Shown: positions 42,344-53,090, counted from the first letter of the stretch. The stretch: 64,000 nucleotides of DNA from Mesotaenium endlicherianum (GCA_009602735.1 WELA01010935.1:62001-126000); one strand, 5' to 3'. A program made the numbers and translations. The notes: a model not told the origin generated them from the sequence alone.

Positions 42344-43286
42344 ATCGTCCTGGTGCAGCTCTTTGCAGGCATCGCCACTGGCTTGCTGGCCACCTGTAGA
42401 CCAGCATCCTTCTACGGCGCTACGCCTATGTTAACCCAGACGTTAAGGCTCAGCAGGTCGCTTGGAGTCAAATGGTGCTCTGCCACGAGCGCTTTCCCGA
42501 CCTCTTCCCTGCACGAGCATTTCTCACGTGCAAACAGATTGGCCCATGGACATTTGGGACATCATCGACGAGCATGTGACGCAATTAAGACCCGTCAATC
42601 TCATCATCGCAGGCTGGGAGTGCTAGGGGTTTTCTAACCCAAGTCGCAGCGGCGCCTTTGACGATCCTCACACCGCACTCTTCTCGCACCTCCTTTACAT
42701 CCTCAACCTGGATGAGACGCACCAGCTACCCTACTCTCTCACGTGGGTACTCAAGAACGTGGCTGTGCGCGATGACGAGCGGGCCGCGATTCTCGCCGAC
42801 TTCAACCTATGCAGCAGCTACATTGGGCGCGAGGCCGTTATTAACGCAGCGCAGATCGGTTCCTTTGCCCACCGCGTGTGGGCGTACGTCACCATCCTCG
42901 CCATGCCAGGCACCCTTGAGTACCTAGCAGCTGCGCATCCTCGCCATGGCTGCAACATTGGCTCTATCCTCAATGCTTAGAGCTGGCCAAGCGAGTGACA
43001 GCAGTGCCCCATCCCTCGCAGGCCCAGTGCAAAGGTGCTCCGCGACGTCACCCGCGCCCTCCCCATGTTTGTCAGCCGCTATGAAAGCGCAGCCTAAGTC
43101 GGCGCGGCCCGCGGCATGGTCATGAATCTCTCCACCGGCATGTACGACCATCCGCGCGCCGTGGACATGGAGCGCGCGATGGGGTTCCCGCCGCGTCTGA
43201 TCGAGGTGGACGACCTCACGGAGGTCAAGCGCATCCAACTGCTGGTGCAGGCTATTGACGCTAACGTCTTGACCTGGCTCCTCTAG
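42344..43286 (+). pseudogene. C5 cytosine DNA methyltransferase of retroelement origin
   Basis: Motifs appear in canonical order. Motif I is VLVQLFAGIATGLLA (42346-42390). After a frameshift comes LRRYAYVNPDVKAQQVAWSQ with CHERFPDLFPARAFLT. After another shift come DIWDIIDEHV and VNLIIAGWEC, then TAG (42624-42626), then GFSNPSRSGAFDDPHTALF; this is motif IV, PCQGFS in active enzymes. Motif VI appears as LKNV (normally ENV) and a motif VIII-like AAQIGSFAHRVWAYVTIL follows. Motif X is DMERAMGFPPRLIEV ... LVQAIDANVLTWLL, ending at a TAG at 43284-43286. The enzyme would transfer methyl from SAM to cytosine C5. Pro to Glu and Gln to stop in motif IV, Glu to Lys in motif VI, and the frameshifts make this copy inactive. 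The domain is full length (about 310 codons). Confidence 0.85.
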
Positions 43287-43545
43287 CAGATCAAGGCTTC
43301 AACGCCCCTCTACGCCAGAGCATGCCATCTTGAGCTTTCTTGCCGACTTGACAAGCCCGAGGATAGCTCCTCCGACGACGATGATGCGGTCCTCCACCCG
43401 GCACCCGCTGGCTGTCCCAGCGGAAGGGGCAAGCGCTGCTTTGGCTGCCGCCGCAGGCGCCACCCGCACCTCGCTCCAACTCTGGTTCGCTATGAGGGGG
43501 CAGCAGGAGGTGGGAAGCGACATAGCGGCCAAGGGAGCTCCATAA
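43287..43545 (+). pseudogene. C-terminal tail after methyltransferase
   Basis: The frame continuing after the stop encodes an acidic segment (PEDSSSDDDDAVLHPAPAG) and a basic cysteine-bearing stretch (GRGKRCFGCRRRRHPH), ending near 43545. It could be a nucleic-acid-binding tail of the polyprotein. It stops 19 bp before the hAT terminus. Confidence 0.35.
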
Positions 43546-43555
43546 GTCCCCCTTT

Positions 43556-43563
43556 CATTTTTC
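43556..43563. repeat. hAT target site duplication, left (CATTTTTC)
   Basis: Eight bases before the left terminus match CATTTTTA after the right terminus (52939-52946) at seven of eight positions. Confidence 0.8.
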
Positions 43564-43650
43564 CAGGGTTACGCCGTTCGCCAAACTTGCCGACCTTAGC
43601 ACGCTAAACTAAGCGAGCTGAGTCGCACGCACGAACTAAGCGAACAAATA
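43564..43650 (+). repeat. hAT left terminal inverted and subterminal repeats
   Basis: CAGGGTTACGCCG at the tip is followed by TTCGCCAA, which has its complement TTGGCGAA near the right end. Then AAACTAAGCGAGC and CGAACTAAGCGAAC follow. Confidence 0.85.
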
Positions 43651-45360
43651 CTTATTCACTTGTGTCGGCCGCCCAGGATTGCCTCGCGCGTGCACGTCAG
43701 GCTTCACACGAACAGTTTAACTCGTGAATTCAAATGTATCCTCGATCAACGCGATTGGAATTGAAAGAAGGACCGGCGGGAACACCAAAAAATAGTAAAA
43801 CTTTTTGACGAATGTTTGGGAGGCCATGAATGTCGCGTCCACTCTTTCACATCCATCTGCTTGGATCTGTACATGCTCTGTCAATCCAAAGGCACAAACG
43901 CAGAGGTAAAACATAAGGCCTACTTGACAGCCTTGCCTCCATCTTCCACTTGATTCTGCAGCATTCTTGCTCATTGTAAGTTACTTCTCCTCTTGTACCT
44001 CGCCTTGCTTCCTTGTTTGTACTTGTCACTTGTACTTTGTATTGAAGTCATTCTACTTATTATTTTGTATCTATATGACATTAGTGAAAGCTGTAGCGTA
44101 CCTCACATGTTCTCTTATTTCCTATTGGCTTCTTTAGTGCCTTCCGCGCATCCTCTGTGCTTACTTTCTTTTATCTTACTTGCTCGATGTGTTCTAAAAT
44201 AGGTTGACATAAGGAGCCAGACGGATTGACACTTTCCCAGTGGGCAGATTATATGAGTTAAATATGCTCTTCCCTACCTTTCTCCCTTTTTTTTGCTATT
44301 TGTGTACGTTCTCTATTTTTTTGATTGTGTTTAGATACAATCATGTGCTCATGCCTATGTTGTGCTCAATTTATGTGTGTTTTTCTTGACTTTTTCTTCC
44401 TTCAGTACAGGCATTGAAGTGTACGTTTTGCCCGCTTTCGCTGGAGGACATATTAATGCTACCACAACGTGTTATGATCTGCAGGTATGCTCTTATTGCA
44501 GCAAGAAAGCCTGCACATTGCAATCTCTTGGTATGTTGCGCTATGAAAAAAGGGAAAGGGGGAAGAGGGAAGAGGGAAGAGGGAAGGGGAGGGCAGGTGG
44601 GCATAGGCTGGCATGTGAATTTGTAGTTCGAACGTTTAATTTTGGTTTTACTATAATTCTAGAGCTTTCTGTGTCAGCTCATTTACAACATGGTTGTGGA
44701 TTTTCTATCTTATTTTGGTTATACTGCAGATGCCGTGTGCATCTCTTTCGACTTGCTTTTGAATCAAACAATTTGTACGTATTTGGGTTTTGTATGAAAT
44801 TTGTTTTTGATTTGAGGCACGTGAAATTAAATACAAGCAAAGCAACATTCCTTGCGGCTTTTGACGCGTGATTGTCCTCTCACACGTGCATCGAGGCCGT
44901 TATCCCTCCCTCCTCCTTTCGTGCTCTATTTGTTGGTGGGGGGGTATCTCTTTGTTGGTCATGGCCATCTGCTCGTTCTCGCTTTCTGGCCACAATTGAC
45001 CTGCCTGTTCACTTTTTATTGCTATTGCAGACCTATTGTGTGTTTTCTTCGGTGTTTGAGGCAATTTTGCGCCTCTGCCCGCTACGTGTGTGTGGTATGT
45101 CTGTGTCATGTCAACCCACTTGGTGCGTTATCTTCACTGTTTGTCCACTTGCTTTGCTCTTGTGGAAAGCAGGCCAACACAAGGAGTGCTTTTGGCAGCC
45201 GTAGACATTCCGACGCGCGACTGTCCTCACTCCAACACGTACATCAGGATTACTTTGCACCTTCTTCTCTCACTAGCCCGGGAGTCTATTTTGTCGTGAT
45301 GGCTTGGTGCACTTGTCTTCTTTGTTTGTCATCTATCCTTACTCCTCCCTCCTTTCGCCC
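43651..45360. other. hAT left interior, no gene recognised
   Basis: AT-rich then pyrimidine-rich DNA. A polypurine run lies at 44545-44600. Degenerate copies of a block like GACGCGTGATTGTCCTCTCACACGTGCATCGAGG occur at about 44859, 45208 and 45835, suggesting an older long-period duplication. Open frames at 44362-44871 and 44852-45538 are Cys/Leu/Phe-rich and show no domain. Confidence 0.4.
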
Positions 45361-45369
45361 CTTGCATCC

Positions 45370-45770
45370 TTTGGTCGGGTTTGTCTGGCTGCTGCTATGC
45401 TGCAACTTCCCGCCCCCCTATATGCTGTTTTTTAATCTCCGTCGAGGCGGGCTTGCTGCAGCAATGCTGCAACTGCCCGCCCCCATGTGCTGTCTTTTTG
45501 TTTGCTTGCTAGTTTTTTGCTCGCTTGCTGGTTTTTAGCTTTCATCGGGGTGGCTGGCTGCTACTGTGCTTTTTTGGGGCGGGTTTGCTGCTACAGTGCT
45601 GCAGCTGCCCACCCCCCTGTGTGCTGTTTTTTTTGTTTTGATCGGGGTTGCGAGCCCCTTGCTTGCCCCTTTGTTGCTTCAGTCAAGGCTGGCTGGCTGT
45701 TGTGATGCTGCAGCCGCCTGCCCCTTGCTTTGATGAATTCCTTCGTTGGATCGGCCAGCAACTCCTTGCT
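45370..45770. repeat. hairpin-unit array, left part
   Basis: Five degenerate units have the pattern GGGCGGGCTGGCTGCTGC, a short loop, then GCTGCAGCTGCCCGCCC and CTTGCTTGC. Arms GGGCGGG...CCCGCCC and GCTGCA...TGCAGC are complementary. The array continues at 48050-49130 beyond the nested LTR element. Confidence 0.8.
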
Positions 45771-45944
45771 TGCCCCTTTAGTTTACTAATTTTTCCTTTT
45801 CATGAGATTTTCTTGAAGCAGGTGAAGACATAGGGAGCGTCCGTTGCCCTCGTGCCTATCAACGAGCAAGTGACCTCCAACACGTGCATCAGGTCCCAGC
45901 CCCTCCCTCCACCCTCCTCCCTCCTCTCTCTTTTCCCGCTATCT

Positions 45945-45949
45945 CTCTT
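45945..45949. repeat. target site duplication CTCTT (left)
   Basis: CTCTT before the left LTR recurs at 48023-48027 after the right LTR. Confidence 0.85.
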
Positions 45950-47292
45950 TGAAAGGAGAGAGAGGTGCGAAGAGTGCGCCCATACACACTCACGCACCCT
46001 CACCCGCGACTGGAAGCGTGCACGAGGACCTTTTCTAGTTGCATACACAAGGTGGAGTGGCCTAGTGGTATGCCATCCTTGCAAGATTTATAGGGCTACA
46101 TGGGAGAGGGGTGGAAAAGAAGTCACTTGATTAAGAAAGCTCGTGTACAAGATAAGAAGGTTAGACTAGACTAACTAGACTAGACAAGACTCCCTCTTTT
46201 ATGCTTCAACTCTAAGTGTCCTCTCTAGCAAAGTACCTCCAGAACCTTCTACTATGGCTCCTTCCATGTAGGTGACCCTTGCCTAGTTGGACAAGCTAGC
46301 ACACTCACACGCACACAATCACACTCTAGAATATTCTACTACACAGTTCACTAACTCCTCCGGAGTTTCTAGAAATTCCACAACTACTTTGGCACTCTAC
46401 GTAATCTTCCACACCATTGGCTTGTCTTCAGCTCAGCTCTCAACCTTAAGTACTCCATAGTAGTCTCCTCCATAAGATGAGAAAAATATGAACTTGAAAG
46501 GCTCCATCTCCTCTTATAAAATCTGCGTCACTTGTTCTTCCTCCAAGCCTTCTCCACGGCGCCTCTCCTCACTTGAGGCTTCTTCAATCTCCATACAAAG
46601 TGCCAAGCTCCATCTTGGCTGGCCAATAATATCCAGTGGCTACAATGAAGTGATGCAAGGCAACCCAAATCTGGCCACATACTTGGCCAACTTGGTGCAA
46701 CACCCCGGTGCACCCTCTCTTGAGCTTCTCACGAGCTCCTCTTGAGCTTGCGAGTGCTATGCCCGCCAAAGCTCCTAGACTTGCAAGTACATATGCTTGC
46801 TATGTCCCCGGTTGCCTACCCTTCAAATCAGCTCCATCTTCATTGAAGATTTGAAATAAAGATGGGCACACACTCCTTTCTAGCCACTATCACCTCTATG
46901 CTAAGCCCCCCTCAAAGACAGTGCTTAACACCAAAGAGCTTGCATCTTCAAGGAGAAATTAAGCCGTATGAACTCCAGATTTTATTCATGCTCATATGTC
47001 TCCATAATTAAGCAAAGATTGCTCTAACCTACTTATACCATGCTTGGGCAACCTCCTTATACTATAAAGAAGACGTACAAAAATCTGGTTGCATCCAAGT
47101 TTACACTTCTTGGAGCACCTCCCACTTCCCATCTCCTCCCTCCTTCAAGAGAGTGAGATACTAGCTTGCATCAATGTCTTAATGGTTGCCCTTAGCAACT
47201 TATAAGTCATCTTTGCTTCTCCTCTATACTCTCTCTACACTCCTACAAGCATCACCAACCAAAGCTCCTCCACCAAATGAAGCAACTAGGTA

Positions 47293-47304
47293 GCTCCGAT
47301 ACCA
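47293..47304 (-). other. primer binding site of nested non-autonomous LTR element
   Basis: TGGTATCGGAGC on the minus strand matches the initiator-Met PBS at 11 of 12 positions and starts two bases from the LTR end at 47307. Confidence 0.85.
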
Positions 47305-47306
47305 TG

Positions 47307-48022
47307 TGAAAGAGGAGAGGAGTGCGGGGAGTGTGCCCATACACACTCACGCACCCTCACCCGCGAGTGGAAGCGTGCACGGCGACCTTTCCTAGTTGCA
47401 TACACAAGGTGGAGTGGCCTGGTGGTATGCCACCCTTGCAAGAGTCAAAGGGCTACATGAGAGAGGAGTAGAAATGAAGTCACTTGATTAAGAAAAGTTG
47501 TGTACAAGATAAGAAGGTTAGACTAGAGAACTATACTAAGTAGACTAGAGAAGACTCCCTCTTTTATGCTTCAGCTCTAAGTGTCCTCTCTAGCAAAGTA
47601 CCTCAAGAACCTTCTACTATGTCTCCTTCCATGTAGGTGACCTTGCCTAGTTTGACAACCTAGCACACTTACACGCACACAATCACACTCTAGAATATTC
47701 TACAACACAATCCACTAACTCCTCAAGGAGTTTCTAGAAATTCCACGATCACTTTGGGACTTTACGTAATCGTACGTAGTTTCTAGAATCCTCATGATCC
47801 AATGTTCTACTTCCTGGATTCCAACCGAAATTTTCGTACTGGACCTGTCCTTGTCACTAAATTGAATCTCTGACGATAAAAACTCACTAAAAACTGCCAA
47901 AACTCACAACTTTCTCAATACTTGTCCAAATGACTTGAAATAAAAGTAAAAGTTCTTCTATGATCACACTCTATGCATATAAAAGACTAGAAAGATACAA
48001 ACCACACTTCTATAACCTTACA
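47307..48022 (-). repeat. complete LTR of the nested element (5' LTR)
   Basis: This 716-bp TG...CA repeat shares long near-identical blocks with 45950-46395, including CACTCACGCACCCTCACCCG and TAGTTGCATACACAAGGTGG. The left copy lacks the final 300 bp or so. Confidence 0.9.
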
Positions 48023-48049
48023 CTCTTGCTGGGGGCAATCTCCTGTAGT

Positions 48050-49130
48050 GATGGCCTACTGTCTCTTTGATGCTTTAGTCGGGGCCGGCTGGCTGCTGCA
48101 GTCGTGCAGCTGCCTGCCCCTTATTTGCCCCTCTGTTGCTTTAGTCGGGGCTGGCTGGCTACTGCAATGCTGCAGCCGCTCGCCCCTTGCGTACATTCAT
48201 TAGGGCGAGCGGGCTCTGGTTTCTGTGTTTGCTTTTGTTTGTTCTTTTGTTTGCTTCTATTTGTTTATGTGTTTCTTGTTTGTTTGTCCGTCCCTGTGTT
48301 GCTCTTTTTGTGCTTGCTCTAGTCGGGGCGGGCTGGATGCTGCAGTGCTGCAGTTGCGCGCCCCTTGCTTGTTTGTTTATATAATTAGGTTGTTACGCTA
48401 AACTGCAGCCGCCTTTTGCTTGCATTTTGGTCGGGGCTGTCTGGCTGCTGCTGTGCTGTAGCTGCCCATTGCTTGCTCTTTACTCGGACCAAGTGGCTGC
48501 TGCAGTTCTGCAGGTGGGTGCGTGCCGTTCTTTTGTTCCAGTGTTAGTCGCGCAAACTGGCTGCTGCAATTTTGCATTCGCCCCTTGCTTGCAGTTTTTT
48601 TAATGTTGTATTTTGCTATACTCTGGCGGGCTGGCTGCTGCAAAGCTACAGCTGCTCGCCCCCTGCGTGTTTCTTTGTTTCTTTAGTCAGAGCGGGCTCG
48701 TCAAAGTTGTCTGGCTTAACTGCAGCCGCCCCTTGCTTGCATCTTGGTTGGAGCTGTCTGGCTGCTGCTGTGCTGCATCCGCCCCTTGTTTGCTCTTTAC
48801 TCAAGACCGGCTGGCTGGTGCAGTTCTGCTTCTGGCTGCTTAATGTTTTTTTGTTGCTATATTATTCGGGCGGGCTGGCTGCTGCATTGCTGGAGCTGCC
48901 CGCCCCTTGCTTACAGTTTTTTGTGGATGTTATTTGCTGTACTCGGGCGGGCTGGCTGCTGTGGAGTTGCAGCTACCCGCCCCCTTGTTGTGTTTTTGCT
49001 TGCTTAGGGCAAGATGGTTGCTGCATTGCTGCAGCTGCCCGCCCCCGTATTGCATCTTTTTTGCTTGCCCGAGGCGGGCCTAACTGGTGCAGTTATGCAG
49101 TTACCTGCCCTTGTGTTGCTAATTTTTTTG
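48050..49130. repeat. hairpin-unit array, right part
   Basis: About thirteen degenerate units continue the array of 45370-45770. Good examples start near 48869 and 48946 (GGGCGGGCTGGCTGCTGC...GCCCGCCCC). Units are spaced 50-120 bp with T-rich spacers (CTTGCTTGCNNTTTTT). Translations give Cys/Leu-rich frames such as 48572-49384 that I regard as composition artefacts. Confidence 0.8.
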
Positions 49131-49283
49131 CTTGCCCTGCTGCTGCTCCTATTGTTGCCTCTCTGTTGCTCTCTGGGCTTGCCCCTACTGCTGCTCCTAT
49201 GCTTGCCTTTACTACTACTCTGTTGTTGCTCTCTTTACCGAGCCTTTTTTTGTACTGCTTTTTTCATTTCCCTTGTTATTGTA

Positions 49284-51655
49284 GGTTCTACGTGCACCTT
49301 GTCTCAACTACCAAATTCGTGTGGAGCAACGCTTGCTGGAATGAGAGGGGCCACTGGAGCTTTAACAGCTCGTCTGCCCCCTAGAGCAATTGTTGGAAGA
49401 TCTGGTCAGAGTGGGCCCATGTATCCATCGTTGCCGAAGCCAAGACCAAGAAATCACATCCGAAGATTAAGTGCAACTACTGCTTCAACGAGTTTGTTGC
49501 TGGAGTCACCAGGATTTGTGGTCATCTCACGGGAGGACTCAAGAAAGTTAGTCAGTGTGAGGAGGTTCCTGAAGAGGTTCTAGGTATTATAATTCCTCGT
49601 TTTAATGGTTAGTCTAGTGGTGTCTTTGGAAAGCGACGTAGTAAGAGTGCCATGCAAGCTGCACAAAAACACATGTTTGAATGGGATTCTGGTGCTAGTG
49701 GCTCCCCCTCCTCAGGCAGGGAGACTGGACAGACCTCTATAAGTGACATGTTCCAAAAGATGAATGCTGATGCTGTCCCTGAGATTGTCGCTTGCTGCTT
49801 CTATGGTACTGGTTCATCATTCAATGTTGCTCGCAGTGAGTTCTTTAGGGCTATGTTGGTTGCTGTCAATAAGTACACCCACAAAACGGGAGTAGCGTAT
49901 GTCCCAATGAAGGATGAGGCTCTCGGAAGTACCCAACTAGACAAAGAGGTGTCGAAGATAGTGGCTTGGGAGAAGAATATAAAGAGGGGACTATCAATGA
50001 CGAGTTGTAGCATTATTGCAGATGGGTGGACCGATCCATGCGGGCATCCTCTTCTTAATGTGCTTATGGTTGTGGGCGGCACTGAGATGTTCATGGATGC
50101 TGTCAACACTGAAGGTGAAAGGAAGACGGGTGACTACATCGGTAGCCACGTGCTTGCGGCCTTGGAGAAGATAGGGGCCGACCATGTCGTAGAGCTTTGC
50201 ACAGACTCTGCAGCTAACATTGTAGCTGGCTGTAATATGGTTCGTGAGAAGCACCCACACATATATTGGACGCCTTGTGCTGCTCACATGTTGGACCTGC
50301 TGTTGAAAGACCTAAGAAAGGTAAAAGAGCTAGAGGGCATAATCAATAGCTTCAAGCACTTGGTCCGATTTGTTGCAAACCACCACATACCTCCCGCTCT
50401 TTACCGTGAGCATGGGGCAAGGCTAAAAATAAACTAGAGTTGTTGAAGCTTGGACCCACGAGGTTTGCTAGTAACTTCCTTTGCTTGCAAAGACTCATCG
50501 TCGTGAGGGATACCTTACAAGCTATGAATTCTGACAGTAGGTGGTTGAGTGGGCTGCAAAGAACGCTTGTGTAGGTGAGGCTATAGAGATTAGACTCCTA
50601 GCTCGCGACGATGAACTTTGGGAGCGAGTGAAGGTATGGGTAGCCGTGTGTGAGCCAATCGTAGTTCTCCTTCGATTAGTCGACTCTCCACAAACTTCTC
50701 TTGGGAAGGTCTATGCTCGCATGTGTGCCATTAAAGTCCGTATACATGAGGTTGAAGAACTCAAATCAACACAAGGAGCCCAAGTTGAGAAGGAGGTGAA
50801 GGCTCGCTGGGACGAGCTTCACAGCCCCCTACATTTTGCGGGTAAAAGTCTATTTTGTGGTTGCACACTTTTCTTGCTTGGCAACTGCTACATGCTTGTT
50901 ATTTTGTGCTGGTCAATGTTATTGTTATTGTGCTTATATTTGTTATCGCTCTCGTTTTTGTGAAGTACATCGTGTTGTCATATACTGTACTTGCTTCTTG
51001 ACTTTGTTTGGCTACAGACCCCGAGTTCCAAGACCATGAGTCTTGGGCAGTTGAGAAATGTCTACTAACCGATTATGCCGACGTGCGGAATAACCTTGTT
51101 GGAGGAGGTGTGGGTGACCGAGCGTTGGTGGATCAAGAGTTGGCGCTCTACGAGCAGAGTGGTGACATTTTTGGCGATGATGTTTGCAAGGCTAGTAAGA
51201 CCATGATGCCTGCTCACAAGTGGTGGGAAACATACGGTAGTCATTGCCCTAATCTTCAGAATCTTGCTATGAGAATATTGTCGCAACATGGTTCAGCAAC
51301 TGCATGTGAGAGAAATTGGTCTGAGTACGGGTTTGTTCATAGTCCACTTCGCAATAGGCTGCTCCCTACTAGAGCAAAGAAGATAGTGTACGTGCATTCT
51401 ATGTTCAGACTTCAGGAGAAGAGTTTGGACTTCCTTGGACCAAGTGTTGGCGCGACTCCATGGGTAGTTGAAGCGGAGTTCCCAGAGACACCTGAAGAGA
51501 AGCATGAGGAGGGTTTCAATCTTGACATGCATGCCTCGTTGAGTGAGGAAGAGGAGAAGGAGGTCGAGGAAGAGGAGGTAGAGGAAGAGGAGATGGAGGA
51601 GCGCCCTATTGTTGCAGCTCCAAGAAGAAGAAGAGCAAGAGCAATTGGTTACTAG
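49284..51655 (+). pseudogene. hAT transposase with BED zinc finger
   Basis: A likely acceptor (TTATTGTAG) at 49283 opens the main exon. The BED-type finger is WAHVSIVAEAKTKKSHPKI, KCNYCFNEFVAGVTRICGHL (49412-49530). A TAG at 49610-49612 interrupts the frame before KRRSKSAMQAAQKHMFEWD. The catalytic core has SCSIIADGWTDPCGHPLL (first Asp, DUF659-like) and VVELCTDSAANIVAGC (second Asp). Frameshifts near 50425 and 50530 separate GPTRFASNFLCLQRLIVVRD and VVEWAAKNACVGEAIEIRLL. A GT-AG intron (50842-51017, 176 bp) joins LHFA to DPEFQDHESW. The last exon holds the dimerisation region with WWETYGSHCPNLQNLAMRIL and SATACERNWSEYGFVHS (catalytic Glu in CERNW), then an acidic tail and RRRRARAIGY. It cuts and pastes elements with matching TIRs when intact. 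Confidence 0.85.
50842..51017 (+). other. intron in hAT transposase
   Basis: Donor GCGG|GTAAAAG and acceptor GGCTACAG|ACCCC restore the family text HFA-DPEF in frame. The 176-bp intron is T-rich and supports plant-type splicing. Confidence 0.8.
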
Positions 51656-52844
51656 AAGTGTCTATCAACTAGCTTGTACATAGAATTAGCTTGTACTTGA
51701 CGAAATTGGTGAACTCACTTTTTCTCTTTAAGACTTCACTCACTCGTAAATGTCGCATTTATAAGAACTTTTTACTTCTTATACATGCTTGTTAAGGATC
51801 TTAATCAACTTCACACTTGTTCATTTAAGCTTATTATTCTCAATAAAGAAGCAATCATACTTCTAAGCCTTTTGTGTGAACTAACAAAGTATATACGAGT
51901 ACAAAGAAAAAGCTATGTTAAGCGGCCCTATCATTGTTCTCCTATGCTTTTTAACACTAACTCTAAATTCTCACAAAAAGGCGATTATATGTCGTTCTTA
52001 ATTCTTTTGTGTTTGCTAATTATGAGTGTAAGTGCTTCCATTATGTTTATTAGACCTTATTAGACTCAAATAAGATGAGAAAGTATTTGTATAATATTTG
52101 TCTGAACAAATTACGTCGTTAAGAAGTACCAAAAAAAGGCGCTGCTAAGCGGCCCTCCCAGTTTTCCCTGCCAGTTTCTCCCCCAAGTGTACTTTAGATT
52201 GTAAACACGTGAAGCGCCATATCAGGTACCAACTCTCAATCGCCCTTTGGTATTGTTGCGCTTCTTGCGGATGGTGGCAGGTGTGCAAGTCAATCTGCTT
52301 GTTTGCGTTTTTCGAAAGACCATTGTATTTTTCCGTCAAACCAGAATGAAAGATAAAGCACCAATTGACAATTAAAGACAAAAGAATTAATAATCGAATA
52401 AGATGTGTGGGACACTTGGCAAGTCGGTGCTCCCTTGGACCGGTGGCGGGGGTTTAAGTCCGTCCGCTTGCATACGCAGATACCGTCAGCCAACAACGAA
52501 TCACTCTATAACGTAAAATGGAGCAGCAATTGAAAAGTAGTGCAGACGGGGAGGGCCATCAGGTCCAAGTAACTTGTGTGGCACTTTTGTAAGTTGACTT
52601 CTCTACGACCGGTGGTGGGGGTTCAGACCCGTCCGTTGACGCCCGACGTGGGTGACAAACTTGTAAGTATTTTCGCGAGATGTTGCTGCACAACGGGCAG
52701 CAAAAACTTCCGAAAGCGCTTGAAAAAAAAGACCAGCCACTTTGAACCAAAAAAATTGCCTGACACGATGTCACTGTTTTACACGTGCCACCGACCCGAA
52801 CGTGGACGTTAGCACTACTTGACGTTGACGCCGTCGTGACTTGG
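51656..52844. other. hAT right interior, no gene recognised
   Basis: AT-rich 3' flank of the transposase gene. Two similar blocks at about 52420-52460 and 52600-52640 (ACCGGTGG-GGGGGTT...CCGTCCG) form a short direct repeat. A 92-codon frame (51785-52063) has no motif. Confidence 0.45.
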
Positions 52845-52938
52845 CGCACTAAGCGAACTAAGCTTTTTTTCGGAACACCAAACTAAACGATCTAGCGCAC
52901 TTGGCGAACTAAGCGAAGAAGCGAGCGGCGTAACCCTG
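52845..52938 (+). repeat. hAT right subterminal repeats and terminal inverted repeat
   Basis: GCACTAAGCGAACTAAGC and CTTGGCGAACTAAGCGAAG precede the tip CGGCGTAACCCTG at 52926-52938, mirroring the left end. Confidence 0.85.
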
Positions 52939-52946
52939 CATTTTTA
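52939..52946. repeat. hAT target site duplication, right (CATTTTTA)
   Basis: Partner of 43556-43563, one mismatch at the last base. Confidence 0.8.
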
Positions 52947-53008
52947 GTCTGTGCGTTCTCAGGCGGCTCGCCCAGGTCAGCTGCCAGTTGCAGGACAAGT
53001 GCCAGCAG

Positions 53009-53090
53009 AAAGGCAGACGTCCTCTGCCAGCAGACAGGTGATGCCAGCAGCAAGGCAGACGTCCTCTATTAGCGGACAGGTGATGCTATC
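53009..53090. repeat. two tandem copies of a 42-bp unit
   Basis: GGCAGACGTCCTCT recurs 42 bp apart (53011 and 53053), each followed by a GACAGGTGATGC-type block. It lies between the hAT end and the next LTR. Confidence 0.75.

Larger units (their letters stand above)
45950..48022 (-). mobile_element. non-autonomous LTR retrotransposon nested in hAT
   Basis: The right LTR (47307-48022, 716 bp) begins TGAAAGAGG and ends CCTTACA. A partial left LTR (45950 to about 46395) matches its first part, then diverges at ACGTAATC. The flanking CTCTT duplication is exact. A PBS (TGGTATCGGAGC on the minus strand, 47293-47304) lies two bases from the LTR, so the element reads leftwards. The interior of about 900 bp (46396-47292) has no gag or pol, only a short frame at 46488-46745 without motifs. 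LTR edges (TGAAAG...ACCTTACA) and PBS spacing resemble those of the chromovirus at 20743-26760, which may have supplied enzymes. Confidence 0.85.
43564..52938 (+). mobile_element. hAT transposon, 9.4 kb, with nested insertion
   Basis: The ends form a terminal inverted repeat, CAGGGTTACGCCG at 43564-43576 and its complement at 52926-52938, flanked by a 7/8 matching 8-bp duplication. Subterminal ACTAAGCG words repeat at both ends (43600-43650; 52845-52915), as is usual for hAT transposase binding. The body holds the transposase gene (49.28-51.66 kb), an array of GC-rich hairpin units (45.4-45.8 and 48.05-49.13 kb) and a nested LTR element (45950-48022). Without the nested element it is about 7.3 kb, large for hAT. 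The transposase copy has a stop and frameshifts, so it would need another source of enzyme. Confidence 0.85.

Noticed and set aside
44852-45538. 228-codon open frame with Cys and Phe runs
   Set aside because: It runs from AT-rich hAT interior into the GC-rich array; composition explains it and no motif appears.
48572-49384. 270-codon Cys/Leu-rich open frame
   Set aside because: It is the translation of the hairpin-unit array; residues repeat with the DNA units and no domain or homologous start is visible.
52420-52640. Two tRNA B-box-like words (GGTTTAAGTCC, GGTTCAGACCC)
   Set aside because: No acceptor stem, D arm or anticodon arm can be formed around either; they are part of a short direct repeat in the hAT interior.
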